Under the pieces are notes generated by a model. That model saw only the letters and a program-made list of their open reading frames with translations, did not search any database and was not told where the DNA came from. 64,000 bases of DNA from Paraspadella gotoi (taxonomy: Eukaryota > Chaetognatha): assembly GCA_051294375.1 (NCBI GenBank), contig CM119263.1:5082740-5146739 (forward strand). Reading direction: 5' to 3'. Made by a program: the position numbers and the translations under genes. Positions 12,893-25,744 of the stretch are shown one piece after another. The stretch's first letter is position 1. Each line of letters opens with the position of its first letter.

Positions 12893-13062
12893 CACTCCAT
12901 TACCTTTCCCGCGCGGTTTATTTCAGGAATAAGAGTCAGCCATCTCGCGCTCAATAAAAACCTTTTTTAATCAACACACTCACCTCACCTAATGCAATTT
13001 GCCTCCTGCTTTTCTTGCTTGGATGATTCCGGCCTAAAAACAAACACCGCCATCTGGGTTCG

Positions 13063-13280
13063 AAAGACGACGACGACGACGACGATGAAGACGATGACGA
13101 TGAAGACGATGACGATGACGACGATGACGACGAAAACGACGATGATAACGATGATAACAAGTATTATGACGACAACGACAACGATGACGACGATAACGAT
13201 GAAGACGAAGAAGACAATAGAAACGACGACGACGTTAGCGACGACGTGGACGATGACTACGACAACAACGACAACAACAA
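13063..13280. repeat. Imperfect GAC/GAT triplet tract
   Basis: About 70 triplets of GAC, GAT, AAC and GAA in register. It reads as poly-Thr/Met or poly-Val in other frames, and as an Asp-rich frame with no start or splice support. (GTT)n follows at 13435-13460. Confidence 0.9.
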
Positions 13281-13610
13281 CCGGCAACGCGTCTGCAACA
13301 GGCTGATTAGTTTCCCCATCTTTTCCTCCCAACGAACATGAATTTTTCATGGGTTGGTGTCTCATCTGGTCGCTTCGCTTTCGAAGGAGCGTCAGGTTGT
13401 GAACCGGCTTAAGACCAGGTCGTCGTCGGAGTCGTTGTTGTTGTTGTTGCTGTTGTTGTTTTGAATTTGTAGGCTTCGTCGTTGTCGTCGTCATCTCTTG
13501 ATTCATGTGATTATTGAGCTTTTTATTTCCGGTCGAAAATTAAGCGCAGCTCGTCGTCGTCGTCATTTTCATAGTCATCATTGACGTCGTCGTTTCCGTC
13601 ATCGGCCAGA

Positions 13611-13693
13611 TGCCATTCTCTTCTCTTCTCTTCTCTTCTCTTCTCTTCTCTTCTCTTCTCTTCTCTTCTCTTCTCTTCTCTTCTCTTCTCTTC
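13611..13693. repeat. (TTCTC)n pentanucleotide repeat
   Basis: About 16 perfect TTCTC units. 13700-14300 holds C/T-rich sequence with loose CCACTT and TTCCCC repeats and no gene. 14330-14620 is polypurine. Confidence 0.96.
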
Positions 13694-14768
13694 ATTCTAT
13701 TAATTTCAAATCGTCGCGCGAATTAAAAAAAATAAATCCTTTTTTTTTTTCATTTCGCTCAAACTTTGCGAGATTCACGATTTTTCACATTCACGACCGA
13801 AGCGTCTTTCACATCTACCAGCAGCCCACTTATCACTCCCACCCGCCCGATGACTCCCTTCTATCACTTCACCCTTACCTACCACTCTGCCATTTAACTC
13901 ACCCTGCCACTTCAACCGGCCACTTTACCTTTCCGACTTGCCATTTCACCAATTTTCCCTCACCCCTCCACCTTCCATTTTATCACTACCACCCACCCTT
14001 AACACCCTTCCCCTTCCCCGCTCCCCTTAACCCCCTCCTCCTTCCCCGCTCCCCTTTCCACCCTCCACCTTCCACCCTCCCCTTTCCACCTTCTACCTTC
14101 TTCCCCCTCTTCAATTCGTTCGACGTAATTTACGCTGCGAATTTAATGCGTTTTTGTCGTGAGTTAAACGCGACCGCCTCCCCCTTCCCGTTGCACCCTA
14201 TCCTCTCCCTTCTAACCCCTTTCTATCCACTTTCTATCCTCCTTTTACCCCATCCCCTCCCAAATTCCCCTACCGCGCCGTTTTTTCTCAAACCTGGAAA
14301 CGGAAAATTAGGGAAGCAGAAAAAAATGGGGAGATGGTAGAGAGAGAAACATAAGGGAAGGGAAGAAAGCAGAAAAAAAAGTGGAAGGAAGAGCGGAGAA
14401 AAAGCTGAAAGAAAAAAAAAGAAGCAGAAAAAAGCAAAGAAAGAAGAAGAATAAGATTCTAAATTTTAAATGAATAAACAAACGTGATAAAAAGGAAGGA
14501 AAGAAAATAAGAAAGAATAAAAAGAAAAAAGGATAAAAAAAAAAGAGCCACCGAAATTGAAATAAAAAAAAATAAAGATTGGTTAATGAGATTAAAAGAT
14601 ATAAAAGACAAGAAAAGCAAGCTGCTTGATCAATCTGAACCTTCTCCCCATCCGTTCCACGTGATGGTTGAGAGCAAAAGTAGAAAATAAAAAAAGCATA
14701 AGTAGCGGAGCAATCGAAAGTTTCGAGTCCCAACGACGAAAAGCGATTTGCTTTAATTGGGAAGGCCG

Positions 14769-14910
<142 letters not shown>

Positions 14911-15154
14911 GACGACCATCATACGATTCCAAAGTTGATGAATTAAACACCATTCGGAGGTGAAAGAGAGAGGGAGACAGAGTGAGATAAAGAGAAATAG
15001 AGTCAGGCGGAGAGACAGACAGACCGACAGACACGCACTCTATTTATATCCCCAACTCTCTCCCTCATTCTCCTTTCGCGTAAAAAACAATAAAATTCCA
15101 ATAAATGAAATCGAAAGAGATAAACGTATCAGGATGGCAGATGTTTCCGCCATT

Positions 15155-15155
15155 G

Positions 15156-15217
<62 letters not shown>
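15155..15217. repeat. (TC)n microsatellite abutting a splice acceptor
   Basis: A TC run that ends directly in TCTCTAG, making a complete polypyrimidine tract plus AG. Confidence 0.93.
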
Positions 15218-15218
<1 letters not shown>

Positions 15219-15219
15219 G

Positions 15220-15286
15220 ACACCATAACACAAATACGCTACCAGATGAAGGAGATAGAAACTACAGCATCACAACAGCGGCATAA
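15220..15286 (+). CDS. Putative 3'-terminal coding exon, unknown protein
   Basis: Starts directly after the (TC)n-TAG acceptor at 15218-15219. The frame with one leading base reads HHNTNTLPDEGDRNYSITTA, one more Ala, then TAA at 15284-15286. AATAAA occurs at 15325 and 15332, close after the stop as in a compact 3' UTR. The frame with two leading bases is also open, to a TAA at 15327-15329, so the true frame is uncertain. The family is not recognised. A TC tract with AG could occur by chance in this repeat-rich DNA; the nearby poly(A) signals are the better evidence. Confidence 0.3.
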
Positions 15287-15324
15287 TAATCTCTATCAAC
15301 TCCATAATTTTTGCTGTTGTGATG

Positions 15325-15337
15325 AATAAAGAATAAA
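15325..15337 (+). promoter_or_regulatory. Two AATAAA polyadenylation hexamers
   Basis: GAATAAAGAATAAATAG gives two canonical hexamers, 39 and 46 nt after the stop at 15286. Confidence 0.35.
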
Positions 15338-15589
15338 TAGTGAGTCGATGATCACAACATATATTTAATCCAATCCAATACTTTTTATATATTTTTACGA
15401 CGATATGTTATCCAAAATTTTATTTATTTACTTATTCAACTAGAGATATCTTATTGAGATAATCTATGATTTGCAGAAGCTATTTCGAAATGTGAATTGC
15501 AAAATTGTACAATGTTTACGATTTCACTCAAGTTTCACGGAATTTTGTGATTCGTGAAACGAATTACCTGATCAAGAATCTATGCTCTT

Positions 15590-15627
<38 letters not shown>

Positions 15628-15757
15628 TCCTCTCTCTCTCTGATCCATGAACGCCATAACATCATTTACACCTTTTCGTTTACGGCGATCAAAGAATTCA
15701 AACTCTTTCCCTCTCCTTTTCTTCCCCCCCTCCTTTTATGCTCTCTCTCTCTTACTC

Positions 15758-15815
<58 letters not shown>

Positions 15816-15873
15816 CGTCGAGCAAAAATGCATTTTTCAACTGGGGATTTAAGAGCAGATTTTGCGGATTCAG

Positions 15874-15905
<32 letters not shown>
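15590..15905. repeat. (TC)n tracts and one (GA)n tract
   Basis: TC at 15592-15640 and 15738-15812, GA at 15873-15905. The sequence between is unremarkable and carries no gene I can support. Confidence 0.9.
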
Positions 15906-15906
<1 letters not shown>

Positions 15907-16037
15907 GGGGAGGGGAATCTAAGTGTATTAAATGTACATCTTCTCTTATGAATTTTACATTTTTTTTTCGGAATAATACCTATTTATTCAATCGATTACT
16001 CAACGATCGATAAAATGGCACGCGGACTTTCTCTCTT

Positions 16038-16150
16038 TTCGTGTCGGCACCTGCATCGGCATCCGAACCTGCGTCGGCATCTGCGTCGGCATCTGCGTCG
16101 GCATCTGCGTCGGCATCTGCGTCGGCACTCGCATGGGCACCCGCGTCGGC
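16038..16150. repeat. 12 bp minisatellite GCGTCGGCATCT
   Basis: Eight to nine units of GC(G/A)TCGGCA(T/C)C(T/C). In one frame it reads Ala-Ser repeats, on the other strand Met-Pro-Thr-Gln. No surrounding gene structure seen. Confidence 0.88.
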
Positions 16151-16210
16151 ACAAATACAAACATTCGAGGAAATCCAGGCATCACTTTTTCCGATGGAGC
16201 AATTTTCAAT

Positions 16211-16216
16211 CTCTCT

Positions 16217-16310
<94 letters not shown>

Positions 16311-16472
16311 TCTTGTTCTCTCTCTCTCTCTCTTCCGCTTCTGTTTCAAAGATTCCCATCGGAAGTGAGGTTAAAAGTTCCAAAGAGTCAAAGATCAAAG
16401 TTCGCGGGGTTGAGCCAGGCCCAACTCTAACCTCCTCTCTTCTCTCGTCTCTTCTCTCTCTCTCTCTCTCTT
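16211..16472. repeat. (TC)n microsatellite, two blocks
   Basis: TC at 16211-16332 with a few TTC breaks, and 16436-16470. Confidence 0.94.
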
Positions 16473-16499
16473 GAAGCCGAGGCACAATTTTTTCCCCGT

Positions 16500-18330
16500 G
16501 TAGATGGTTAGGTGTGCGAGTTTCGATTGCTAGAAATATTTATCAAATTATATTTATATATTTTTATACGTACATATATTGGATATAAACCATTATTTTT
16601 TTATTAATAGCAAAAACGAAAAATCTTAGAAATTTGTAATATTCTCCTTAATATAAATGAACATATTTTTTTGAATAAATAGATGTTTTACTTGACGGAT
16701 ACATACATTCTGTTGCAAAAAGTCTTTTTATACAATTAAAAGAACCTAAAGGTGAAACATTTCTGTAGAAATGATTTTTAAAATAACGTTAATTTTACCT
16801 ATCAATTAGAGTTGATGATTGTCCGGTTCTATTTAAAATCACTTGTTGGTAAAAATTTCCTCATAGCAATGCAGCAACTATCTTATTGGTTAGAAGAAAT
16901 AATTAGCTAAAAAATTGGTCCTCGCTAACAAAGATTGTCATTTTAAAATAATAATCATTAATCATTGTAAAATATTAATCATTGTAAAATATTAATCATT
17001 AATCATTGTAAAATATTAATCTCAGTTCCTGATTAGTCAATTTTAAATTTGATCACCAACTCTAGTTTCTGATTGGTTCAGTATTAGTATAAAAAGGAAC
17101 ATATTTTGTCGTATCATAGCCATAGGGCGTTCCAAGGACCACTGTTTGAATAATTATATAAACTTTATTGAAATAAAGTATTTTTTTTATTATTCCTTTT
17201 AGCTATAAGCTGACCGTTCACTTCTACATTTATCATCTGCAACTGAGTCACTATCATAAAAGGTACAAAATATAAAAGATTTCTGCTTCATCCAAGGTAT
17301 TGTTATTTAATCTATGAAAACTAAACTACCTAAACCAAACAATTTTATAAAATCTGCTGAATACTGGGTAATAAATAAAAAAAAATGCTAGGCTTAATTT
17401 TTTTTTTAAACTAAAGTTAATAATAAGTTTAAACACAAAAGAACGGATTACAACAATATGTAAATGAGATTATTGTGAGCGGGACGAAAACCAAGAAACC
17501 CCTTGACTGTGTTTCTTGCATGAATAATTATGAATCTTTATTTTACTCTTAATTGGCAATATTATAAAATATTTTCTTTTGTTCACCGAATAAGACGGAT
17601 AGTCATTGACACTCTACCGGTTTTTTTTTCGGACACCTTACTTTTTAAGTCGAGAGGGCGTTGAACCTAGAGGACTTCGAGAGGTGAGGAAGGAAGCAGG
17701 AGTGGGTATGGAAGGTTAGAGGACGAATAAGAAAGTGAGCAGTGGATTAGAAGATGAAAGGAGATAAAGAAAAGGGAGTAGGATGAGGGGTTAGTAAGGC
17801 GAAAAAAATTGATATGAAAAATCGCAAGATTACTATATTATTACTGTATTAGACTAAATTGGATTGAATCTAAAAATAAATGTAAAAGTTTAATAAATTC
17901 AACTATAAATTAGAATTAATTATTAATTATTTTATATTGTTTTATATTTGTTATTTATATTCTTTTATAGTGTAATGGGGAGAGGGATGTTAGTGTTGTC
18001 TTCTGGAAATAGAGGGAGCATCTATAAAACACAAAAAAGTTACTTTCTGCACTAGTTTTCTAGTTAGATATTAGACATCATTCTTGTTAATGTTAAGAAG
18101 TCATTTATTGAAAATTTCAAAATATCTAAAGGTCTAAACAGAAAGGGGTAGAGGGGAAAATTTGTTAGGAGCTTAAGGTTATTTAGGATTCGTTATTGTT
18201 GAGGGTTAAGACTACAGGGTAAAATTGTATGTTCTGATAGGGTTACATTCAAATAACATGCATCATGTATGAATGGGGTGAAGAATAATATGAATTGACG
18301 TCGACATCAAATTGAAACAACTGTAATTGT
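16500..18330. other. AT-rich gene-free DNA with a short minisatellite
   Basis: No open frame of interest on either strand. 16950-17022 holds four units of ATTAATCATTGTAAAAT. No transposon ends recognised. Confidence 0.6.
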
Positions 18331-18346
18331 GACAGCAGCTTTAATA

Positions 18347-18383
<37 letters not shown>
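18347..18383. repeat. (GAC)n microsatellite
   Basis: Twelve CGA units. Just right of it GAGTTTCGAGTTTCGAGAAA forms a small palindrome, and TTCCCCCGTATGTAAC is directly repeated near 18496 and 18530. Confidence 0.9.
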
Positions 18384-18387
<4 letters not shown>

Positions 18388-18635
18388 AACAAATAAAATC
18401 ACAACCACATCCGTCGAGTTTCGAGTTTCGAGAAACTCGGATTTCCGGGAATTTTATTCTCCGCGTTTTCATCATCTGTATTTCATCTCCCGGATGCTTC
18501 CCCCGTATGTAACTCATATCTGGGATCCTTCCCCCGTATGTAACCCAGATAATAATCCTGGATCTTTCTTTTTCTCGCCAACCTTTGTAGTCGTAAGTCA
18601 ATCTAATACTTTTTTTTGGAATACTCTCTAAATCA

Positions 18636-18752
18636 TTATTCCCCCTTAATCACCCTCAATCATTCTCAGTTTCTCACTCACCCTCACTCACCTTTAATCA
18701 CCCTCACTCACCCTCACTCACCTTCACTCACCTTTAATCACCCTCACTCACC
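18636..18752. repeat. Minisatellite CACCCTCACT / CACCTTTAAT
   Basis: About ten units of roughly 10 bp (TCACCCTCAC with TCACCTTTAA variants). Confidence 0.88.
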
Positions 18753-18823
18753 CGACAGATCGTGTGTCTCGTGAGAGAGACGTTTCTCATCACCCAAGGT
18801 CTTAACGTTTTTTCATCTTCAAC

Positions 18824-18957
<134 letters not shown>

Positions 18958-19504
18958 CCGCGTTTATCTCGCACCTTGAACCATGGTCTTCTTCCTTCCT
19001 TTTTATTTTCCTCATTTCCCGCACACCGAGTCATAACTTTGTCTCGTTTGAGCCGAAAAAAAAAAGAGAAGAAAAAAACCTGCGTCTATTAAGATTGAAT
19101 TTCTATTCTTTGCCTTTCATCGACAGGCCTTCATTTGGCAGGCGATTATGTCAGGCGCTTCTGTCATTCACAATCTTAATGACTTTTTTAGTCTCAAACG
19201 AAGAGTTCGTAATTTTATGAACACTGAACATAAACATAAACATAAACAATCGAACGATCAAACGAAGGTGCAAGAAAAACTGAAGATCTCTTTTCGTTGA
19301 ATGATTTCAGGGGAGCAATGACTCGAGAGAAACGATCGCCTGCCCATCGTAGTCCGTAGTCTTACTATCAGTGAACACCGATGGGGTTCGAACCCCGGAC
19401 CGATTGGCAGAAAGATAAGTAAGGGGAAGGGAGAACTCACCAGGCATGGGTAAGGGAAAACGCGAAACGAGGAGAGACGGGACAACGAAGAGGATTTCAT
19501 CTCA

Positions 19505-19625
19505 ACTGTTCGGTTTGTTTGCCGTTGCCAATGACGACAGTTTTGTTTACCGTTGCCAATGACGACAATTTTGTTTATCGTTGCCAATGACGACAGTTTT
19601 GTTTACCGTTACCAATAACGACGCC
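19505..19625. repeat. 31 bp minisatellite, four units
   Basis: Units of GTTTTGTTTACCGTTGCCAA followed by TGACGACA, with single-base variation. 19630-20110 is T-rich with homopolymer runs and no gene. Confidence 0.88.
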
Positions 19626-20211
19626 GCCGATTCGAATCGTTTGTTTATTTTTTTGCGTCGTTCACCGGAAATATTTTATCGGACATAATTCATCGTTTTA
19701 TGATCCTCAGAGAGTCTTTTGTTTTGTTTTTTTTTAGGTTGGGATTTTAAATTTTTGGCACGAGATGACGCTCTCCCTTTTTTTAAAGATTTTTTTTTTT
19801 AAATTTTCGACGAAACTTTGTTTGAGAATGAGTCATTTGATTTCTTTCTTTTTTCTTTCTTTATTTCTCCAATTCTACTGAAAAACAAAACTTTTATTAC
19901 GTTTTTTTTTTATTTTAAAAAAAAATATTTTTTTTAAATTTTCCGCCAAACACGAAACAAAAAAATTATTTTCTTTTTTTTCTTTTTCGTCAAATTACGA
20001 TCTTTTTCGTAAAAATCCTCGAGTTTGTCAAACACACGTGTTGCTTCCACCGACAAAACACAGAAACTTCAATTTTGTTTTCTTTTTTTTTCTTATCTAA
20101 AATTGTTTTTCTCTTTTTCTTTTAGATGGAATTATTTCGTTTTTTGAGGGTTTTTTTTTCTTTCTTCTTTTTTTTTTTTTTGATTCCGCGCCTGCAATGC
20201 GGGCGAAGGGA

Positions 20212-20212
<1 letters not shown>

Positions 20213-20290
<78 letters not shown>
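20213..20290. repeat. (GA)n microsatellite
   Basis: Nearly perfect GA run. (GAGACA)n follows at 20318-20346, and an interrupted TC run at 20434-20512. Confidence 0.95.
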
Positions 20291-20431
20291 CAACAGAAAA
20301 TGCGTGCAGGCAATTGAGAGAGAGACAGAGACAGAGACAGAGACAGATCCTGAATTTATAGATTAAAACGCGAGGGAAGTCAAGTGAATTTCGTAAATAT
20401 ATTGTTTTTCTTTCACCGTTTTCTTTTTAAT

Positions 20432-20509
<78 letters not shown>

Positions 20510-20519
20510 AAATTTGTTA

Positions 20520-21050
20520 GACTTTATTCGGTCACGACTTCAATTTTTCCCCTTTGTTTTCTTATTTTCTTCTTCTTTCGGTTTTAAAAACTTAAACTTT
20601 ATGTTTCGAAATCTTTAATCTTTTTTTTTTTCTTTTTCCTTTTTTGTTTTCTATAAATTCAAGCTTCTTTTGTTCGTCAGAGACAAAAAAAAGTTTTAAA
20701 AAAAAGAAAGAAAGAGAAAAAAAAATACGCGGCCCGAATCTCTTTTTTTTTTTTGTCCGAAACGATTTTTGAATTGGAGAAGATTTTGCGAAGTCAGGAA
20801 ATCAATTTTTAAAAAAATAATATAAAATTAAGATCAGAGTTAAAAAACAAAGCAACTTAACAAAGTAGGAATTTTGAACCTTTTCATTATATATGGAACG
20901 TAGCCTGTTTATAATTTCTGGGAGATAAAAGTTATGTCTAGTAAAATTCGATTAATATTGGTCTTCTCGAACGTTATATAGTTCATTATCAAGTTAGCCT
21001 TTTCTATAGGATCAGTTAAATTTTCTAGAGAAAGAAAAAAAATAATAATA
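20520..21050. other. T/A-rich gene-free DNA
   Basis: Homopolymer T and A runs, no coding structure seen. Confidence 0.5.
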
Positions 21051-21051
21051 G

Positions 21052-21052
<1 letters not shown>

Positions 21053-21141
<89 letters not shown>
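21053..21141. repeat. (GAAA)n tetranucleotide repeat
   Basis: About 22 nearly perfect GAAA units. Confidence 0.97.
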
Positions 21142-21143
<2 letters not shown>

Positions 21144-21506
21144 CCAACCCGAAAGTAAATATTGAAATTTCAAGGATAAATAACTTGAAAATTGCAAACA
21201 CACAAATATTTAAATTGGATTTCCGATTTTTCACGTGTACAAGTTAAACAAAAGAGAGATAAAACTGAGTTTGATTTTGTCGCGAGTTTAAGTATTGCTT
21301 CAGTTGTACTCTATTAATCATTGTTAAGGAGAAAATTTAATTAGTTCATTTTAAACTTGTTAAATTGAGAAACATTTAAAAAGCAAAAAATAAAATCAAT
21401 CCTATGTTTAAGTATATGGACATGTTCGGAAAGATTCACGTGAGATTGTTTAATATTATTTTTAAACTAAAAAAAGTAATTGTTAAACGTCGCTTGACGC
21501 GACTGA

Positions 21507-21571
21507 AAGATTGAAAGATTCCACACACAATTGAAAGATTCCACACACAATTGAAAGATTCCACACACAAT
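21507..21571. repeat. 20 bp tandem repeat, three units
   Basis: Three copies of TTGAAAGATTCCACACACAA, identical over the unit. 21572-22330 is AT-rich with a (CGA)n at about 21868-21891 and no gene. Confidence 0.92.
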
Positions 21572-22367
21572 TGATCCTTTGTCGTTTGACTCGCAACTCA
21601 AACTTGTTTAAGCTCTTATCTCAGTTCCCTAAATCATTGATTAAAACATTTTTATTTCCTGTCTGACACTGACTTGTGTTGATTTAAAACCTCGACTCTG
21701 ATTGGTTAAAACGGAATCGAGGCTAAACAAAAGGGAAAAGAAATACGTAGCGACATCTTCTAAATTGTCAATTTGATCAAGATAGAAGATACAATTAAAG
21801 CAATTTTGTAATAGTATAAATGATAATATAAGAACTGTTCGTCTTTGAGAAAGCGGGGACTACCGCTACGACGACGACGACGACGACGACAATGTCGATG
21901 AGGAGTCGCTCAGGCCGGGCTGAGTTACAATCCCGTATTTATGAAGCTTAATTTAAACTTTTTTAAATGTACTTCAAGCATTGTATAATCAAGAATAACC
22001 TACTTAAACGCTCAACATTGTTCTCTCGTAAACTTTACGAAATATTATTATATAATAACAATAATCATATTATAATTTTGTTTTGACCATTAGCTTAACT
22101 TTCGATGAATTTCTAAAGGATTATATTTTGTATAAATAGAACATCAAATAGAAAACAACGCATATTCTATAGTTTATGTATGTGCATATCTCAATGTTTT
22201 ACTTTTGAATTATACAAATTTCCATCGAAGTTGTCAATTGAAAAAATCGCCTTTACTTTTGAATGAGGTTAATGGGACAATGAACGAGATACTGAAAAGA
22301 CATTCTGAGGTCTTAATGTTGTAGTTTCTCTTTCATTCTTCATATTTATTTCTTTCTTTTTCTTCCT

Positions 22368-22369
22368 TT

Positions 22370-22464
<95 letters not shown>

Positions 22465-22604
22465 CTCTCTCTCCTCTCTCTATTTTTCTATTAATCACAC
22501 AGAGACACAGTTTCCTTAGAACGAGGGTTTTTGCGCCATTATAAATAATAAAGGCTTCTTGAGACGCATCATTTAACGAAAACGACTTTGAAAAGGAAGA
22601 TTGA

Positions 22605-22682
<78 letters not shown>

Positions 22683-22772
22683 TTAGACAGTAGAAATTTC
22701 ATTTATTCCTGATTCTCATTTAGACTTTTTTCTCTTTTTTCTCTTTCTCTCTTTCTCTCTTTCTCTCTTCTC

Positions 22773-22833
<61 letters not shown>

Positions 22834-22845
22834 CTTTCTCTTTCC
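22368..22845. repeat. (TC)n, (GA)n and (TC)n in series
   Basis: TC 22368-22482, GA 22603-22680, TC 22738-22835. The GA block lies between two TC blocks, so the region can fold into large imperfect stems. No gene. Confidence 0.95.
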
Positions 22846-22989
22846 GAGACTGGTAAAAAACATTTCTTCATTCCATCTGATTAATATTCTTCGCGATCCA
22901 TTTTCCCTGACTCCTGCTCCTCCTCCTCTTCCTCCTCCTTCTCCTCTTTCCTTTGGTTTGCACCGACAGATTTTTGACATAAAAAGAAA

Positions 22990-25150
22990 AAAAAATTTCA
23001 AAAATTTTTACAAAAGAAAAGAAAAATTATATTAAATTTTTTTTTTTTATATTTTTGTTCTCTTTTGAGAGAAAAAAGGAAAATAAGTCAATTTCCGATT
23101 TTCGTGTTTTCGTGAATTTTCTCGCTTTTTGGATTAATTTATTCTTTCTTTTCTTTTTTAAATAGTAAAAACGACAAATATGTACAACGGATGTGCTGGC
23201 AAGAAAATTTCTTTTATTAACCAACGTATTCTGCACTTGTTTAACAACGTTCCTTTACTTAATTTTGAGTTTTAATTGTCTAATCCCTCCCTTCGGTCTA
23301 TCGGGGTAACCTAACTCAGTAAGGTGGTTCACAAATTTGAATAAAGCAACTGCTCCATCGAAAATTTTTTTAAAAATTTGAATAGACAATTTTTTTTAAA
23401 TATTACTCTTTACACTATGATCGAAGTGAACGTTAAAATCGGAAAAATTATACTAATGGTAATATTATGGCATATTCGGATAGCTTAACCAGAGTTATTC
23501 TTGAAAACTTTAGAGGTTCTTCTCATAAAATCTTAATATTTCCAAAAAGGACAAAAATGTTACATTTTATTTTTTTACGATTCCTAAAGATGACCCTAAA
23601 CCTACGCGCATTTTTTTAGCTTGTTTTAATTTTTTTTACTCTCAAATCCGTATTTAATTTAAACCAAAATTTAAAGAGCAATTTGATTACATCATTTAAG
23701 CAAGGAAGTTAATAATTCTAACGTGTTTTTAACTACTAATTTTTGAAAAAGATGGACGTATCAAAATAGAGATTGAGTAAAATTATAAATTGAAGTTTAC
23801 AAGATATGTTTTTTTTTTAGCATTTTCGTTCTTTTAAAGAAAACGTTTGATTTAGGTTCAATCCATTTATTAAATTTTTTACATAAAAAATTTTAACAAG
23901 ATTTAATGTAACTCAATATTCATGATTACTTATGTCTTTTTTCCCTTCTCTCTCTGTCTCTCTCTGTCTGTCTCTGTTCCTTTATTCTACCAAATTTACA
24001 ATTATTTTATTTTAGAAGACGTTTGAATTATTTTTACAATGATTTAATTGTATCAAAACGAACATGTTTCGGCTTACATTCAAGCCTTCAATAAAATCGT
24101 TGTAAAAATAATTCAAACCTCTTCTAATATCATAACCGAAACGAAAAGAAAGGAAATCACGAATTATTTTATTTAAAAAAAAATTACTAACGTCTTTGTC
24201 ATGAAGACAATTTAGTTTTCTTAACCACTTCAAAATCGTAGTTAAAAAAATAATTTACTTAGTAAATGGTTCTTATCGAAGTGTTAGGAAAAAAATTAAT
24301 TTGAAAATCATTTTGGCATTTACTCATTTTGCGGATCGTTGCGGATGAAATCCCGAACACATCAAGTGCGTTATAATATCAATCATTATATTTAATTAGA
24401 ATGGTAGGGATTCCCCATGATTCCCTATATATTTTAAGCTAGTTTTCAAAAACTTAGATACAGTAAAAACTTTTTAGAAAAATTTGTATTTAATCCATGC
24501 TTTATTAAGATTTTAAAAAAAAGTAAATTCATCATAAGTTCCTGGAATATAGCTCGACAAAGTGAGTCTAAAATAGAGAAATGCCTTATATCTCCTAAAG
24601 AAATGATTTTTGACAACTGATACCCTTTTTCCGAGAAAAAAAATTATTTCGATGATAGTGCTATACCCCATATATTAATTTTTAAATATTTATTCATAAA
24701 TAAGAAAGGCTAAATTTTTTTTTAAGATTTTTTTTACTTTTAAGATCAGATTCAGGTAGCTTACAAAAAGTTGTCCACACAAAGTATAATTCTTTTTTCT
24801 ATATTTTTATCATAAGTGGGTGAAAAATATGAAAAATTATTAAGTAGAATCATCATAATCATATTTTGATAATTTTATTATTTTTTCTTAATTTTGACCA
24901 AGAAAACATAAGAATTTTTGAAAGTTGTAGTTACATTTTTTATTTAACTTTTTATGCTCTGTCAGAATCCATCAAAAAACTAAAGATTGTTTAAAAATAA
25001 TTTTTATCTTTATATAGTAATATTGTAATTTTGAATACAATAATAAAAGCATTAAAATCTAACTTTTAAAAAAAATTCTTTATTTACCTGAAAGTAGACT
25101 TCAAGACTAAAGTTTCGATCCCCCGCCCGTATTGAATTTAATTTCATAGT
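22990..25150. other. AT-rich gene-free DNA
   Basis: Except for the hairpin at 24014-24125 and a short TCTCTGTC run near 23947, I see no coding, RNA or mobile feature. Frames are short and AT-biased. Confidence 0.5.
24014..24125. other. Long hairpin, 32 bp arms, loop with degenerate ribozyme-like core
   Basis: Arms 24014-24045 and 24094-24125 match at 30 of 32 positions around a 48 nt loop. Read on the minus strand, the loop contains GGCTTGAATGTAAGCC (a 5 bp stem with a 6 nt loop) followed at once by GAAACATG. That resembles stem II plus the GAAA box of minimal hammerhead ribozymes found in Penelope-like retroelements. The first conserved box (CTGATGA in active ribozymes) is not intact here. 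The hairpin is seen; the ribozyme relationship is inference. Confidence 0.6.
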
Positions 25151-25174
25151 AGAAAATAGTTCTCTACTTCAAGA

Positions 25175-25420
25175 ATGATTACGAAACTATTTGGAAAAAT
25201 AATGATTTTTAATCTATTTTTAAAGGTTATATGCGTTATTCTTCTCTTCACTTCACTTCAAACTCTTAATTTGTTTTCTCCCTTCAGAAATCTAAGCGCA
25301 GCTGGATTCGTAAGCGAAACTTATGACAGCATCGATGACACAACCGCTGATAGCAGCGATGACAGAATCGCTGACAGAATCAACGATAGAGAAGAAGCCG
25401 ACGACGAAAGGGAAAAGTAA
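25175..25420 (+). CDS. Small hypothetical ORF, hydrophobic N-terminus and acidic tail
   Basis: An ATG opens 81 codons. Residues about 5-30 are hydrophobic (LFGKIMIFNLFLKVICVILL), like a signal peptide or anchor. The tail is Asp-rich with a repeated S(I/D)DD-T/R motif derived from GATGACA-type repeats. GTAAGC near 25310 and GTAAAA at the end could be donors into the phospholipase exon at 25745, but neither joins cleanly: the first gives phase 0, whereas the exon needs one preceding base at the CAG acceptor. It may be the 5' part of that gene, a separate small gene, or chance. Confidence 0.22.
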   Translation: MITKLFGKIMIFNLFLKVICVILLFTSLQTLNLFSPFRNLSAAGFVSETYDSIDDTTADSSDDRIADRINDREEADDEREK

Positions 25421-25544
25421 AATGGGAAAAATCAATAAAATAATTGAATAAAAGTAGAAATCAACGAACTTTGGTTGTCAGACATTTTTGACTTTTTTAA
25501 AACAAAACAAAAAAGATCGTAGGAAGTACGTATAACTTTTCCTT

Positions 25545-25744
25545 TGCTCCTCTTGGTCTCTCTCTATCTTTCTCCTCTCTTCTTTTCCCTCTCTTCCCCG
25601 CCTCTACTTTTTTCTTCTCTCTTCTTACCTTCCCTCTACCCTCTTCTCCCTCTCTCCCCTATCCCTCCTCTCTCTCCCTCTCTATCCCTCTCTCTTCTCC
25701 CCTCTCCTCTCCCCTCTTTCCTCCCCCCCCGTCTTTCCAAACAG
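25545..25744 (+). promoter_or_regulatory. Pyrimidine tract and splice acceptor of the phospholipase exon
   Basis: About 200 nt of TC/CCT-rich sequence with almost no purines ends in TTTCCAAACAG at 25744. This is the intron end before the phospholipase frame. Confidence 0.6.

Noticed and set aside
19376-19400. tRNA-like GGGGTTCGAACCCCGG, a possible B box
   Set aside because: No matching A box or acceptor-stem partner at tRNA distance on either strand. The palindrome itself explains the match; at most it is a tRNA-derived SINE scrap.
24190-24233. Minus-strand 73-codon frame over the hairpin as a protein remnant
   Set aside because: Half of it is the hairpin itself and the rest has no recognisable motif; chance in AT-rich DNA is likely.
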